Part shown: positions 15,579-24,077 of the stretch, piece after piece | How positions within the stretch are numbered: position 1 is the first letter of the stretch | Layout: each line of letters opens with the position of its first letter | NCBI GenBank assembly: GCA_023459355.1 | Contig: JAEWUM010000012.1 | Span: forward strand, 1-56,239 | DNA from: Bacteroidota bacterium | GTDB taxonomy: Bacteria > Bacteroidota > Bacteroidia > Bacteroidales > Paludibacteraceae | Direction of reading: 5' to 3' | Length of the DNA: 56,239 nt | Made by a program: the position numbers and the translations under genes | Notes under the pieces: model-generated | Database searches by the model: none | Seen by the model: the letters and a program-made list of their open reading frames with translations, nothing else | Told to the model about the DNA's origin: nothing

Positions 15579-17510
15579 TTAAAATTTCCACCTGATTCCC
15601 GCATTTCCATGTATTCCGGGCTGCACTAATCCGCCATAATCAACATAACTTTCATTCAGCAGATTATTGACATCAACATAAATCATCAATCCTGATTTTT
15701 CTCTGGCAATTCGGCAACCGGCAAGCAGGTAGGGACTGTAACCGGTTAACACATTCGTATCAAAATCAATGTAACTGCCGGCCCTGTCATGATAAGCCGC
15801 ACTCCAGCTTATAGTTACATTTTTCAGCAACTGATGGTGCAGCCTGAAAATCAACTGATGTTTCAGGTAATCAAGCGCGTATTTAGAGTCGTAACCATTT
15901 GCTTGCTTATCGGTATGAATAAATGAATATGCCAGAAAAATATTCTTCAGAAATGAATTTGAAAAATGATACCCGGCCGAAATATTCAATCCTGAAGTGT
16001 TGAGTTCTGTCAGGTTCATACTTTCCCATTTATCCTGATCCGAATAACGTACCCAGTCGATGATGTTATTTCCCTTCCGGAAAAATCCACCGGCTTGTAG
16101 ATTAAATCTGCTATCCACGTATTTTACTCCGGCTTCTGATGTAAACGAGCTCTCAGGTTTTATGTCGGGATTAGCATTGTGAGTCGAATTCTGGTAATAT
16201 AAATCTGTAAAAGTTGGTAATCTCGACGCTGTATTTACAGACGTGTAAACCGTCCAATGCTGGTTTGGCACATAACTAAGATCTGCACCCCAATGGTGTT
16301 TTAAACCATACTTACGGGTATGAGAAAAAGAAGTCCCGGCCGAGAAATAAAAAGCACCTAATCCTTTTGAATAATCAAAATAAGCTGTATTAAGCACTCG
16401 GTCGGCTTCTTTGCTAAACTTCTTATTCATTCCTTTTTCAAAATGATTTACCGGATGCTTTAATGTATCTGCAATCACACTTCCCAACACCGTACTGTAA
16501 ATATGATCATACCGAGAAGAAACACCTGCATCAATTTTACCGAACCTGCCGGCATATTCAAGATGCAGGGAACCTCCCGCGACATCAGTCAGGTGATAAT
16601 TATGATCGGCATACCATGGTTCTATATGTTGAAAATCACGAAACAGCTCGAACCGGTCATAATGTCTTCTGTATTGGACATCTGCAGCAACATATAGTTT
16701 GTTTATCTGTTTCTCCCAGCTCAACGAGGCGAACTGGGTACGGGTGTGTTCGAACTGATTCGGATAGGCCTGCGTGTAAAAACTATTTGCTCCGAATGAT
16801 TTTTGCTGATAACCCGCCTGCAAGTCAAATTTACCGATATTTTCGGGTGCGAAACGGGTATGGGAAAATAAATTCAGGATATCATAATCAGTATTCTGGA
16901 TATGACCGTTACTCGATTGATGGGAAACAGAAGTAAAATGACTCAACTCTTTTTTAACACCTCCCAAAGTTAGTTTTTGTGTATAAGTGCCAAAGGAACC
17001 GGCTGTAGCACCCACCTCAACAGTTCCTTTTCTTTGGGGATTCGTTACGATGTTGATTGCTCCCGAAAAAGCCTGACTTCCATATCTTCTCGCGGCACTT
17101 CCCTGCAACACTTCAATGCTTTCGATTTCGGAAAGTTCTACCGGAATGTTGAGATTGTGGTGCCCGGTTTGCTGGTCCGTGATATTCACTCCGTTGAGCA
17201 ACACCAGCACCTGATCGAAAGAACCGCCCCGGATGGATAGGTCGGCCTGGGTTCCTCCTGTACTCCGTTGCCGCACATCAACTCCGGGAATCGTTTTCAT
17301 AAATGCATCCATGCTTTGTGCCGGCATCTGTTTAATCTCAGCCGCCGACAGCGATTGCAATACTTTTCCTGTTCCGGAGAACCGCCGTTGACGGGCAGCA
17401 TCAACCTGTAACTCGGTTAACTCAACCACAGTTGAATCGTTCAATACCATTCCTGAAATTTGACAGGCCAGTGTAAGAAGAAAAAATAAAATTAAAACAT
17501 GTTTGTTCAT
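15579..17510 (-). CDS. TonB-dependent receptor, BtuB-like
   Basis: Outer-membrane active transporter of 643 aa with signal peptide MNKHVLILFFLLTLACQISG. The plug domain (about residues 50-160) has SAAEIKQMPAQSMDAFMKTIPGVDVRQ in family form, DLSIRGGSFDQVLVLLNGV and IEVLQGSAARRYGSQAFSGAINIVT. The barrel ends with HGNAGIRWKF, a C-terminal Phe for BAM recognition. The length and plug resemble vitamin-B12 and small-siderophore receptors. It is last in an operon behind a DUF6242 propeller-like lipoprotein and a small conserved protein, 30 bp after the latter. No cobalamin riboswitch fits in the available leader, so the substrate is open. Confidence 0.88.
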   Translation of the reverse strand: MNKHVLILFFLLTLACQISGMVLNDSTVVELTELQVDAARQRRFSGTGKVLQSLSAAEIKQMPAQSMDAFMKTIPGVDVRQRSTGGTQADLSIRGGSFDQVLVLLNGVNITDQQTGHHNLNIPVELSEIESIEVLQGSAARRYGSQAFSGAINIVTNPQRKGTVEVGATAGSFGTYTQKLTLGGVKKELSHFTSVSHQSSNGHIQNTDYDILNLFSHTRFAPENIGKFDLQAGYQQKSFGANSFYTQAYPNQFEHTRTQFASLSWEKQINKLYVAADVQYRRHYDRFELFRDFQHIEPWYADHNYHLTDVAGGSLHLEYAGRFGKIDAGVSSRYDHIYSTVLGSVIADTLKHPVNHFEKGMNKKFSKEADRVLNTAYFDYSKGLGAFYFSAGTSFSHTRKYGLKHHWGADLSYVPNQHWTVYTSVNTASRLPTFTDLYYQNSTHNANPDIKPESSFTSEAGVKYVDSRFNLQAGGFFRKGNNIIDWVRYSDQDKWESMNLTELNTSGLNISAGYHFSNSFLKNIFLAYSFIHTDKQANGYDSKYALDYLKHQLIFRLHHQLLKNVTISWSAAYHDRAGSYIDFDTNVLTGYSPYLLAGCRIAREKSGLMIYVDVNNLLNESYVDYGGLVQPGIHGNAGIRWKF

Positions 17511-17524
17511 CTTTATAAAATAAA

Positions 17525-17560
17525 AAACGGTTAAAACAGCCTAAACTGCTCTAACCGTTT
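17525..17560 (-). promoter_or_regulatory. Hairpin over the stop codon before the TonB receptor gene
   Basis: AAACGGTTA (17525-17533) and TAACCGTTT (17552-17560) form a 9-bp stem. It includes the end of the 113-aa gene and lies 15 bp before the receptor ATG. It could uncouple or attenuate receptor expression. It lacks a T tract long enough for a confident terminator. Confidence 0.35.
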
Positions 17561-17882
17561 GGTTAATACAATATATATACATCAAATCCGCCGCCTCAGC
17601 ATATTGTGAAGCAGGAACTGAGATAATTTCTGTTGCCAATAAAAAATCTGTCGTTAATTTATCAGGGTTGTATTCCAAATCAGATACATCATCATCGGAT
17701 TGCTCTGTAAAGATCCTATCCAATCTTTCGAAACCACGGAACAGGGTTTGTCCTGCCATCCCGATTCTCAGATTACCGATGGAGATTGTTTTACCCAGAC
17801 TGGCAAATACAGCATAAGCCTTTCGTGTCCAACGACGGAAACGAACTGTCTTAGTGATATTTGTACCCTTATATAACATCAA
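17541..17882 (-). CDS. Small conserved Bacteroidetes protein, 113 aa
   Basis: Cytoplasmic-looking protein without signal peptide. It opens with a basic motif VRFRRWTRKAYAVFASLGKT followed by SIGNLRIGMA, then an acidic stretch (EQSDDDVSDLEYNP) and a C-terminal half of predicted helices. The RRW.RKAYAVFxSLGK motif is one I associate with small Bacteroidales proteins of unknown function next to TonB receptors, but I cannot name a family. It sits one base after the DUF6242 stop region and 30 bp before the receptor, so it belongs to the same operon. The start at the second Met (17879) is equally possible. Confidence 0.7.
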   Translation of the reverse strand: MMLYKGTNITKTVRFRRWTRKAYAVFASLGKTISIGNLRIGMAGQTLFRGFERLDRIFTEQSDDDVSDLEYNPDKLTTDFLLATEIISVPASQYAEAADLMYIYCINQTVRAV

Positions 17883-17883
17883 C

Positions 17884-19272
17884 TTATTTTCTGATAAAAG
17901 TCATTCGGTTTAACCGACCTACCCATACATCAGAGAAAACATTGGCATTGTTTCGTCCCCCTATCAAATAGATATAATGATTGGATGTATCATGGATAAC
18001 CGACTGGTAACTTCTTGGTTGATATGTAATCGCCTGTTTAGTATCAACTATGACATTGTAAACACTGTCTGTATTTCTCCAGGTCATCCCTTCGTCAATT
18101 GATTCTTTATATCCTTTACCAACGATACTGCCATTTTCATCCATTCCTCCGAACAACAACAGCTTATTGTCATAATGAATCAAGGATACACCCGAAAGGG
18201 CAGTTAAATCGGGTTTATCTTTAGAAAAATCAACCCATTTATATTTGTTATTTATTTCTTTCTGGACACTCCATTTGGATGAAAGTAATGTACTATCTGA
18301 TGCATTACCACCAATTATTAATCCTTTTGGTTTATTTGTTCTTGAACTGAATACCAGTGCTGCATAATCCACAATCGGGAATTTGGATGGAATCGTTTCG
18401 CCAATTTGCCACGTTAATCCATCCTGAGTAGTCGCAAAATAATATTTCGAATTTGCATCCTGTTTGAAAAGACCCCATAGCTGGTTATCTAAAACAAAAT
18501 ACAAATTCTCAATCGTATAACCTGCAACACCCGGATTTGCTCCTGTCCAGCTTACACCATCTGTCGAACTGTAAATCAAGCCCTTCTCATTGACAAGATA
18601 GAGTTTATTATTGAATGCGGTTATCGACTGAAGTATAATATTCGGAGGCAAGCCGGCAACAGGAGTATTAACCCAATTAACGCCATTTCCGGAGATATAG
18701 AGGTTGTTTGTAAGACCGGAACTGACATAAAACAAATACTTCCCGTCGAAGAACACAGCTTTTTGTACACTGGCGACATACGTGTAAATCTGATCAACAG
18801 TTTTTTGCCAGACATACAACTCCGGTTGAATCTGGTGAACATTAACCTTAATCCCGTATGAACAGGAATCCTTTCCGTTTTGTGCTATATTCACCACTCT
18901 TAAAACCCGGGTAAAATCAATCGTATCTTTTCCGGTCAGAAGTATCGTATCCAAACCAGTATTGAGTGTATCTCTCATAATCAGATAAGCAAATGAAGAA
19001 CTCTTAAAAGAGAATGTAGGGAATACACTGTCAATTCGTGTCTGATAAGGCAGAGAATCAAGATTGACAATAACAGAATCCAGCAGGACTGAGTCATATA
19101 TCAATGAAAACGCGGCACTCTCCAATTTGGGAATACTATCATTCTTTGAGAATTTTAGTGATACAAAATACGGATTGTTAGACAGTTCCGCTTCTTCATC
19201 ATCCCACAAACAGGAACTAAGCACACTGATGGTCACGATGAATATCAGAAACCTGTAAAAGTAATTCTTCAT
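17884..19272 (-). CDS. DUF6242 lipoprotein with propeller-like repeats
   Basis: Surface or periplasmic lipoprotein of 462 aa. The ATG at 19272 gives a clean lipoprotein signal MKNYFYRFLIFIVTISVLSSC with lipobox LSSC and then WDDEEAE; the reading from 19326 hides it. A TACTTTTG promoter element lies 24 bp upstream. After an N-terminal beta domain (to about residue 160) come repeats with the DGxxW signature (GNGVNWVN, TDGVSWTG, QDGLTWQI, DEGMTWRN) and two Kelch-like GG blades (LLLFGGMDENG, IYLIGGRNNAN). This points to a beta-propeller. With the BtuB-like receptor in the same operon, it may act as a ligand-capturing lid, as BtuG does for B12. Confidence 0.78.
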   Translation of the reverse strand: MKNYFYRFLIFIVTISVLSSCLWDDEEAELSNNPYFVSLKFSKNDSIPKLESAAFSLIYDSVLLDSVIVNLDSLPYQTRIDSVFPTFSFKSSSFAYLIMRDTLNTGLDTILLTGKDTIDFTRVLRVVNIAQNGKDSCSYGIKVNVHQIQPELYVWQKTVDQIYTYVASVQKAVFFDGKYLFYVSSGLTNNLYISGNGVNWVNTPVAGLPPNIILQSITAFNNKLYLVNEKGLIYSSTDGVSWTGANPGVAGYTIENLYFVLDNQLWGLFKQDANSKYYFATTQDGLTWQIGETIPSKFPIVDYAALVFSSRTNKPKGLIIGGNASDSTLLSSKWSVQKEINNKYKWVDFSKDKPDLTALSGVSLIHYDNKLLLFGGMDENGSIVGKGYKESIDEGMTWRNTDSVYNVIVDTKQAITYQPRSYQSVIHDTSNHYIYLIGGRNNANVFSDVWVGRLNRMTFIRK

Positions 19273-19295
19273 ATTATATTTGAAATTTTGAAAGG

Positions 19296-19303
19296 CAAAA
19301 GTA
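19296..19303 (-). promoter_or_regulatory. -7 element TACTTTTG of the DUF6242-TonB operon
   Basis: A full TAnnTTTG match on the minus strand, 23 bp before the chosen ATG at 19272. It would leave only a very short leader, which rules out a riboswitch in the transcript. Confidence 0.45.
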
Positions 19304-19369
19304 ATAACAAAATACCTGTTAATCATCCCTTTCTCCGAATATTTATATTTTTTAAATCTTATGGAAGAT

Positions 19370-20134
19370 TTACAGGCTCAATTCAACGGTAACCGGACAG
19401 TGGTCGGAATGCACTGCATCCACTAAAATCTCCGCATTTGTCAGTCTATTTCGGAGCGGTTCGCTCACCCAATGATAATCGATTCGCCAACCGGCATTCC
19501 TGAAACGGGCTCCTCCACGGTAGCTCCACCAACTGTATTTCTCCGGACTTGCATCAAAAACCCGGAATGAATCGATCATGCCGGTAGCTTCATACCGGTC
19601 AAGCCATTCACGTTCTTCGGGCAAGAACCCGGAAACCCCGATTTGCCGTTCCGGGTGATTAATGTCAATGGGTTTGTGACAAATATTGTAATCTCCGCAG
19701 ACCACCAGATTGGGCCTTGTCTTTCTCAATTCTGTAATAAATGGCAAAAACGCTTCCAGAAAATCCATCTTGAAAGCCTGTCGTTCATCGCCGGATGAAC
19801 CGGAAGGTATATACACGCTGATGACCGACAAATCGCCAAAGTCGGCTCTTATTACACGACCTTCAGCATCGTAACGTGGATGATTCATCCCGATTACCAC
19901 GTTATCAGGGGCCACTTTGGTCAATATAGCAACCCCGCTGTATCCTTTTTTTTCAGCTGAATGCAGATAGCTTGTATATCCCATCTCCGCGAACAACATG
20001 GTATCAACCTGATCGGGCTGTGCTTTTGTTTCCTGCAGGCACAACACGTCCGGATCAGCCTCTTTGAGCCATCCCGCGAAATCTTTCGTGAGCGCTGCCC
20101 GTATCCCGTTTACATTATAAGAAATTATTTTCAT
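19370..20134 (-). CDS. xth: Exodeoxyribonuclease III (AP endonuclease)
   Basis: DNA-repair enzyme that cuts at abasic sites and has 3'-5' exonuclease activity. The 254-aa protein has the exonuclease-endonuclease-phosphatase fold with all catalytic motifs: SYNVNGIRAA, LQETKA with the metal-binding Glu, VYIPSG, VCGDYNICH and the C-terminal HSDHCPV. Length is normal. It is a stand-alone gene; the upstream 110 bp contain dispersed-repeat sequence. Confidence 0.95.
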   Translation of the reverse strand: MKIISYNVNGIRAALTKDFAGWLKEADPDVLCLQETKAQPDQVDTMLFAEMGYTSYLHSAEKKGYSGVAILTKVAPDNVVIGMNHPRYDAEGRVIRADFGDLSVISVYIPSGSSGDERQAFKMDFLEAFLPFITELRKTRPNLVVCGDYNICHKPIDINHPERQIGVSGFLPEEREWLDRYEATGMIDSFRVFDASPEKYSWWSYRGGARFRNAGWRIDYHWVSEPLRNRLTNAEILVDAVHSDHCPVTVELSL

Positions 20135-20159
20135 CTTTTACTTATTTTTTTAACCATAT

Positions 20160-20182
20160 AAGTCATATGAGTTACATATAAG
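20160..20182. repeat. TATAAG-type dispersed repeat, copy 1
   Basis: AAGTCATATGAGTTACATATAAG; with the preceding TAACCATAT it matches 34605-34627 (two mismatches in 23) and, inverted, 34778-34798 (one mismatch in 21). The following bases to 20245 (repeats of AACCACTAACCATTATCCACTA type) resemble 56080-56110. Confidence 0.6.
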
Positions 20183-20245
20183 CACCTTTAAATCATTAAT
20201 TTTAAACTCTTAAACCAAAAACTAACCACTAACCATTATCCACTA

Positions 20246-21004
20246 TTATAAATTCGCTTTCTTCACCATCTGGTACAGGTTTGAAGCAAAAACGAAATTA
20301 TTCAACTCTTCATTATCAACATGAAAAATATCATTTTTGTTCCCTTCCCAGGCTTTTTCTCCTTTATTTATAAAGATAATGTGCTCGCCTATTTCCATTA
20401 CCGAATTCATATCGTGGGAATTGATGATGGTAGTGATGTTGAATTCCCGTGTGATTTCACTGATCAGCTGATCGATAATCAAGGAAGTTTTCGGATCCAG
20501 TCCGGAGTTTGGTTCATCACAAAAAAGATATTTGGGTTGCAGGGCAATCGCACGCGCGATGGCCACCCTTTTCTGCATCCCACCGCTGATCTCGGAAGGA
20601 GCCAGTTGATAGGAATGCTCCGGCAGATTTACCCGGCGCAGACAGGTAATTGCCCTGTCCTTCATTTCTTCTTTTGTAGTTTTAGAAAACATCTCCAGCG
20701 GATACATCACATTTTCGAGCACACTAAGGGAATCGAACAAAGCGGAACCCTGAAATAGCATACCCACCTCCCGGCGCAGCCGACGGATGTCACTCATGCG
20801 CATATCCGGCAAATTACGACCATCGTATTCAATCCGTCCCTTGTCAATCCGGTGCAGGCCGATGATACTTTTCATCAGTACCGTCTTGCCGGAACCGCTT
20901 GCCCCGATAATCATGTTGGTCTTACCCGCTTCGAATACCGCCGAAACGTTTTTCAACACATGATTGTCGCCGAAGGTTTTATCTACGTTTGTAACTGTTA
21001 TCAT
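20246..21004 (-). CDS. ABC transporter ATP-binding protein, MlaF-like
   Basis: Cytoplasmic ATPase of 252 aa for phospholipid or lipid transport between membranes. Visible motifs: Walker A GASGSGKTVLMKS (about residue 35), Q-loop MLFQGSALFDS, signature ISGGMQKRVAIARA, Walker B YLFCDEPNSGLDP and the switch His in INSHDMNSV. The FQGSALFDS and PNSGLDP variants are characteristic of MlaF. It follows the permease by 69 bp. The gap holds a REP-like palindrome. An MlaD-type substrate-binding protein is not adjacent: the next gene is xth. Confidence 0.9.
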   Translation of the reverse strand: MITVTNVDKTFGDNHVLKNVSAVFEAGKTNMIIGASGSGKTVLMKSIIGLHRIDKGRIEYDGRNLPDMRMSDIRRLRREVGMLFQGSALFDSLSVLENVMYPLEMFSKTTKEEMKDRAITCLRRVNLPEHSYQLAPSEISGGMQKRVAIARAIALQPKYLFCDEPNSGLDPKTSLIIDQLISEITREFNITTIINSHDMNSVMEIGEHIIFINKGEKAWEGNKNDIFHVDNEELNNFVFASNLYQMVKKANL

Positions 21005-21035
21005 TCGTTATATATAAAAATATCTGTTTTATGCG

Positions 21036-21064
21036 GTAGAGACGCCCTAATAGGGCGTCTTTAC
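21036..21064. repeat. REP-like palindrome, copy 3 (between the two Mla genes)
   Basis: A 29-bp palindrome, GTAGAGACGCCCTA-A-TAGGGCGTCTTTAC, with one G-T pair. As with the copy at 12746, it lies between two genes of one operon. Confidence 0.85.
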
Positions 21065-21073
21065 GTTAGATCG

Positions 21074-21814
21074 TTAATTCAACATGACGTTTGTAATCAA
21101 CAAATTGAAAAACAAAATCAGGATGCTGCTGTTAACCACCGCGTTGGTACTGGCTTTCCCCACATCAAGCGCTCCTCCATAAGCGTAATAACCATAATAG
21201 GCGGCAACCGACGCGATTAAAAACGCGAACACCAGCGACTTGACCAATGAATAAAACACGTAGTACGGGATAAACGCGTATTGTATCCCAAGCAGATAAT
21301 CCGCCGTCGTTATGATATCACTGAATACTCCTACCAAATAACCGCCGACTAATCCGATACCCATGCTGAAAATAACCAGGAAAGGCATCATGAAGACGAA
21401 AGCCACAATTTTAGGCAGGATGAGGTAATTGGCCGAGTTAACACCCATGATTTCAAGGGCATCGATTTGCTCTGTAATGCGCATGGTACCTATTTCCGAG
21501 GCGATATTCGACCCTATTTTACCCGCGAGAATCAAACACAGGATGGTCGATGAGAATTCGAGTAGCAGGGTGTCACGTGTCACCAGACCTGTACTGTAAG
21601 TGGGCAACATGGGGTTTTCCGTATTCAGCTTGGTTTGTATCGTCATGATAGCCCCTATGAATACTGAAATAATAATCACGATGGGTAGAGATTGCAATCC
21701 CAGCTTTTCCAGTTCTTTCGGAAGCTGTCGGAAAAACATGCGCCACCGGTCGGGCAAGACCATCACCCGCTTCATGAGTAAAACATATTTTCCGGTATCC
21801 TGAAAAATATTCAT
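21074..21814 (-). CDS. ABC transporter permease, MlaE/YrbE family
   Basis: Inner-membrane permease of 246 aa with five or six transmembrane segments. The conserved MlaE core is present: LARK-like entry replaced by LLEFSSTILCLILAGKIGSNIASEIGTMRITEQIDALEIMG, i.e. the GxIGSxIAAELGTMRVTEQIDAL motif in Bacteroidetes form, then LILPKIVAFVFMMP. It works with the ATPase encoded downstream to maintain outer-membrane lipid asymmetry. A TATATTTG promoter element lies at 21852-21859 (minus), 38 bp before the ATG. Confidence 0.9.
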   Translation of the reverse strand: MNIFQDTGKYVLLMKRVMVLPDRWRMFFRQLPKELEKLGLQSLPIVIIISVFIGAIMTIQTKLNTENPMLPTYSTGLVTRDTLLLEFSSTILCLILAGKIGSNIASEIGTMRITEQIDALEIMGVNSANYLILPKIVAFVFMMPFLVIFSMGIGLVGGYLVGVFSDIITTADYLLGIQYAFIPYYVFYSLVKSLVFAFLIASVAAYYGYYAYGGALDVGKASTNAVVNSSILILFFNLLITNVMLN

Positions 21815-21851
21815 TGTTTCTGAATTTGTAAGGTTATTGTATAAAAGAATG

Positions 21852-21859
21852 CAAATATA
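21852..21859 (-). promoter_or_regulatory. -7 element TATATTTG of the Mla-type operon
   Basis: Full TAnnTTTG match on the minus strand, 37 bp before the permease ATG. No -33 TTTG was found. Confidence 0.4.
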
Positions 21860-21903
21860 CTGTTTTTGAGTTTATTTTCAGCCAGTATTCAACAGGATAT
21901 TTA

Positions 21904-21951
21904 AAAACAAAGAGAGAGAAATCCGGATTTCCAAATTTCTCTCTCTTGTTT
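21904..21951 (-). terminator. Terminator of rplS
   Basis: A 17-bp stem with one bulged A (AACAAAGAGAGAGAAAT against ATTTCTCTCTCTTGTTT) 18 bp after the rplS stop on the minus strand, followed by a T-rich run. Confidence 0.85.
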
Positions 21952-21968
21952 TCCTGATCGCGGATAAA

Positions 21969-22316
21969 TTATACGCGTCTTTCTTTGATTCTGGCTTTTT
22001 TACCGGTAAGTGCACGTAAATAGTACAGTTTAGCACGGCGTACTTTACCGAATTTATTCACGGTAATCTTGTCAATAAAAGGAGAATCCATGGGGAAGAT
22101 ACGCTCAACCCCTACGTTTCCTGACATTTTTCGAACCGTAAAACGTTTGTTTCCCTGATGACCTGACACTTTGATCACATCACCGCGGAATTCCTGAATA
22201 CGCTCTTTGTTACCTTCTTTGATACGATAAGCAACAGTAACAGTATCACCGGCTTTGAATGAAGGGTGATTGGTTTCAACCAGAAACGCCTGTTCAGCAA
22301 CTTTAATTAAATCCAT
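21969..22316 (-). CDS. rplS: 50S ribosomal protein L19
   Basis: Ribosomal large-subunit protein at the 30S-50S interface. I chose the ATG at 22316, giving MDLIKVAEQAF and 115 aa, the usual Bacteroidetes start; the ORF is open ten residues further. Family motifs: HPSFKAGDTVTVAYRI, FRGDVIKV, RFTVRKMSGNVGVERIFP and KVRRAKLYYLR. It is monocistronic with its own promoter and terminator. Its 5' leader is about 80 nt, long enough for an autoregulatory structure such as the known L19 leaders, but I see no specific fold. Confidence 0.97.
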   Translation of the reverse strand: MDLIKVAEQAFLVETNHPSFKAGDTVTVAYRIKEGNKERIQEFRGDVIKVSGHQGNKRFTVRKMSGNVGVERIFPMDSPFIDKITVNKFGKVRRAKLYYLRALTGKKARIKERRV

Positions 22317-22400
22317 TGTTCTTAATTTTGATATGAAATCTTTCACGCAATATTCACAGTTCTCACTTAGCTGTCAGAGATTGGGCAAAAAATCGGACTG

Positions 22401-22431
22401 CAAAGGTAAAACTTTTTTCGGAATATTCAAA
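22401..22431 (-). promoter_or_regulatory. Promoter of rplS, full Bacteroidetes consensus
   Basis: On the minus strand TTTG (22428-22431), 19 nt, TACCTTTG (22401-22408): an exact match to the Bacteroidetes housekeeping promoter. Transcription should start near 22394, about 78 nt before the ATG at 22316. Confidence 0.8.
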
Positions 22432-22547
22432 AGGGAGGGGTGAAAAGTTATCGCAATCTTGATTAGTGAGAGCTTCAGGAGCGAAGAAGTGAAAACGGAA
22501 AACGGAGAGCGAATAGCGAATAACTAATAGTGAATAGCTAATAGTGA

Positions 22548-23780
22548 AACACCTACACCGATTTCAAGAAAATCAAAACCCTTACCGAGGGTAATAAACA
22601 CTACATCCTCACCTATGGGATCGATGACCAACGCCGTAAATCGGAGTACAAACTCAACGGGATAACTCAAAAAACAAAATATTACCTCGGCGATTACGAA
22701 GAAGAGACAGATAATCTTGGAAATATTAAGAAAATCCATTACCTTAGCGGCAGTGCTATACTCATCAATACCAACGGTGTAGAGACACTGTATTATGGTT
22801 ATGCTGATTATCAGGGAAACCTGATTGCTCTTGCCAACGAAGCTGGAACTGTAGTAGAACGTTACGCTTATGATCCGTGGGGTAAACGGCGTAATCCGGC
22901 CGACTGGACACAGGATGATACCCGTACCAGCTGGATTATCGACCGTGGCTACACGATGCATGAGCACCTGGATGCGTTCGGGATTATTAACATGAATGGG
23001 CGGGTGTATGATCCGTTGACGGCGATGTTCTTGTCGCCCGACCCGTTTGTGCAAGCGCCGGAAAGCTGGTTGAATTATAATAGGTATGGGTATGCATTTG
23101 GGAATCCGTTTAAGTATACTGATCCAAGTGGGGAATGGTTACATTTACTTATCGGAGGCTTAATTGGTGGTACGGTTAACTGGCTCGCAAATGGGGCAGA
23201 ATTTACTTGGAAGGGTCTTGCTTACTTTGGTGTTGGTGCATTAGCAGGAGCCTTAGGAGCTGGAATGGGAGCTGGTATAAGTTCTGCATTAGCAGGAGGT
23301 AGTTTTGGAGCGGGTTTTGTTGGGTCTTCAGCAGCCTTGACTGCAACATCAAGTTTTATAACCGGAGCGGCAATAGGTGGTGGTGCAGGGTTTTCTTCTG
23401 GTTTTACTACGGGTTTTGGCAATGATCTTTTGAAAGGAAATAATTTTGGGCACGCATTAGGCCAAGGTGCTATTCAAGGTATTATTGGAGCTTCAAGTGG
23501 GGCTTTGATAGGGGGAATTGTATCTGGTATTGATGCTTCAAAAGCAGGTAGGGACTTTTGGGATGGATTTGATTATCAGAAAGCATTAGATGATGTAGTT
23601 GCAAGAGAAGGAATTAATAATCCAAATTCAAAATTTTTAGTGGCAAACAGAAAAAATGCAAGATTGGTAAATGAAACCTTTAATTCTAATGTAACAAAAG
23701 TTAGTGGCAATAAAATTTACATGTCTTCTGACGGTTCAGTATATTCAGAATATGGTGTCAATTTTGGAACACAAAACTAA
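22548..23780 (+). pseudogene. RHS-repeat core and pre-toxin region, 5'-truncated cassette 1
   Basis: The frame opens after a TGA at 22545-22547 without a start codon; the first in-frame ATG is 22956, inside the core. Residues from NTYTDFKKIK to NPFKYTDPSGEW form the RHS-associated core, with YDPWGKRRNP, GRVYDPLTAMFLSPDP and NYNRYGYAFGNP. The core is followed by about 130 Gly/Ala-rich hydrophobic residues (a membrane or translocation region) and a variable tip starting near DASKAGRDFWDGFDYQK. The frame ends at TAA 23778-23780, and the same frame continues open to 24077. The N-terminal secretion and shell-forming parts are absent, so this is an orphan C-terminal cassette that can serve as a donor for a full RHS gene elsewhere, or a decayed gene. 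22441-22547 shows no gene. Confidence 0.85.
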
Positions 23781-24077
23781 GGCAATCTAACTCTAATATC
23801 TAAACAAGTTATCCGCGATAAGGCATTTTTCAGTTTGACTGATGTTGTCAGACACGAAAGTACACACCAAGTACAAATTTTGGCAGGAATGACTGCAAGA
23901 AATTTTGCGGCAGCAAAAGCAATGGAGTACGGCGCATATATGACTAATATACTCAATCCCGCAACCACAACTACTATACAGAAAGTGGTAAATATTCTGG
24001 TAAATGATTGGGGAATAAATCAATCTACTTTATGGGAAACAATTTTAAATCTTTATCCTTATGGACCGATACCGTAA
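23781..24077 (+). pseudogene. HExxH metallopeptidase toxin tip of RHS cassette 1
   Basis: This is the same reading frame as the RHS core, separated from it by a single TAA. It encodes 98 residues with HESTH (an HExxH zinc-binding motif) in LTDVVRHESTHQVQILAG, followed after 19 residues by Glu in AKAMEYGAYM, which could be the third zinc ligand of a gluzincin-type fold. The only long ATG ORF starts at 23835. Polymorphic toxin tips of metallopeptidase type are known from RHS proteins, so a toxin is the natural reading. The stop may be a recent nonsense mutation. The last 17 bases overlap the start of the next gene. Confidence 0.6.

Noticed and set aside
16463..16936. 157-aa plus-strand ORF opposite the BtuB-like receptor
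   Set aside because: Shadow of receptor coding sequence; no signal of its own.
19273..19369. Cobalamin riboswitch in front of the DUF6242-receptor operon
   Set aside because: Only about 100 bp lie between xth and the ATG, and the -7 element is 23 bp from the ATG; there is no room for the roughly 200-nt RNA and no B12 box was seen.
22524..23054. 176-aa minus-strand ORF, repeated at 24609-25130
   Set aside because: Antisense of the duplicated RHS core; its duplication follows from that of the core.
23778..23780. Programmed stop-codon read-through or recoding at the RHS tip
   Set aside because: No recoding hairpin or selenocysteine/pyrrolysine context is seen; TAA is the codon least used for this. 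A nonsense mutation is simpler.
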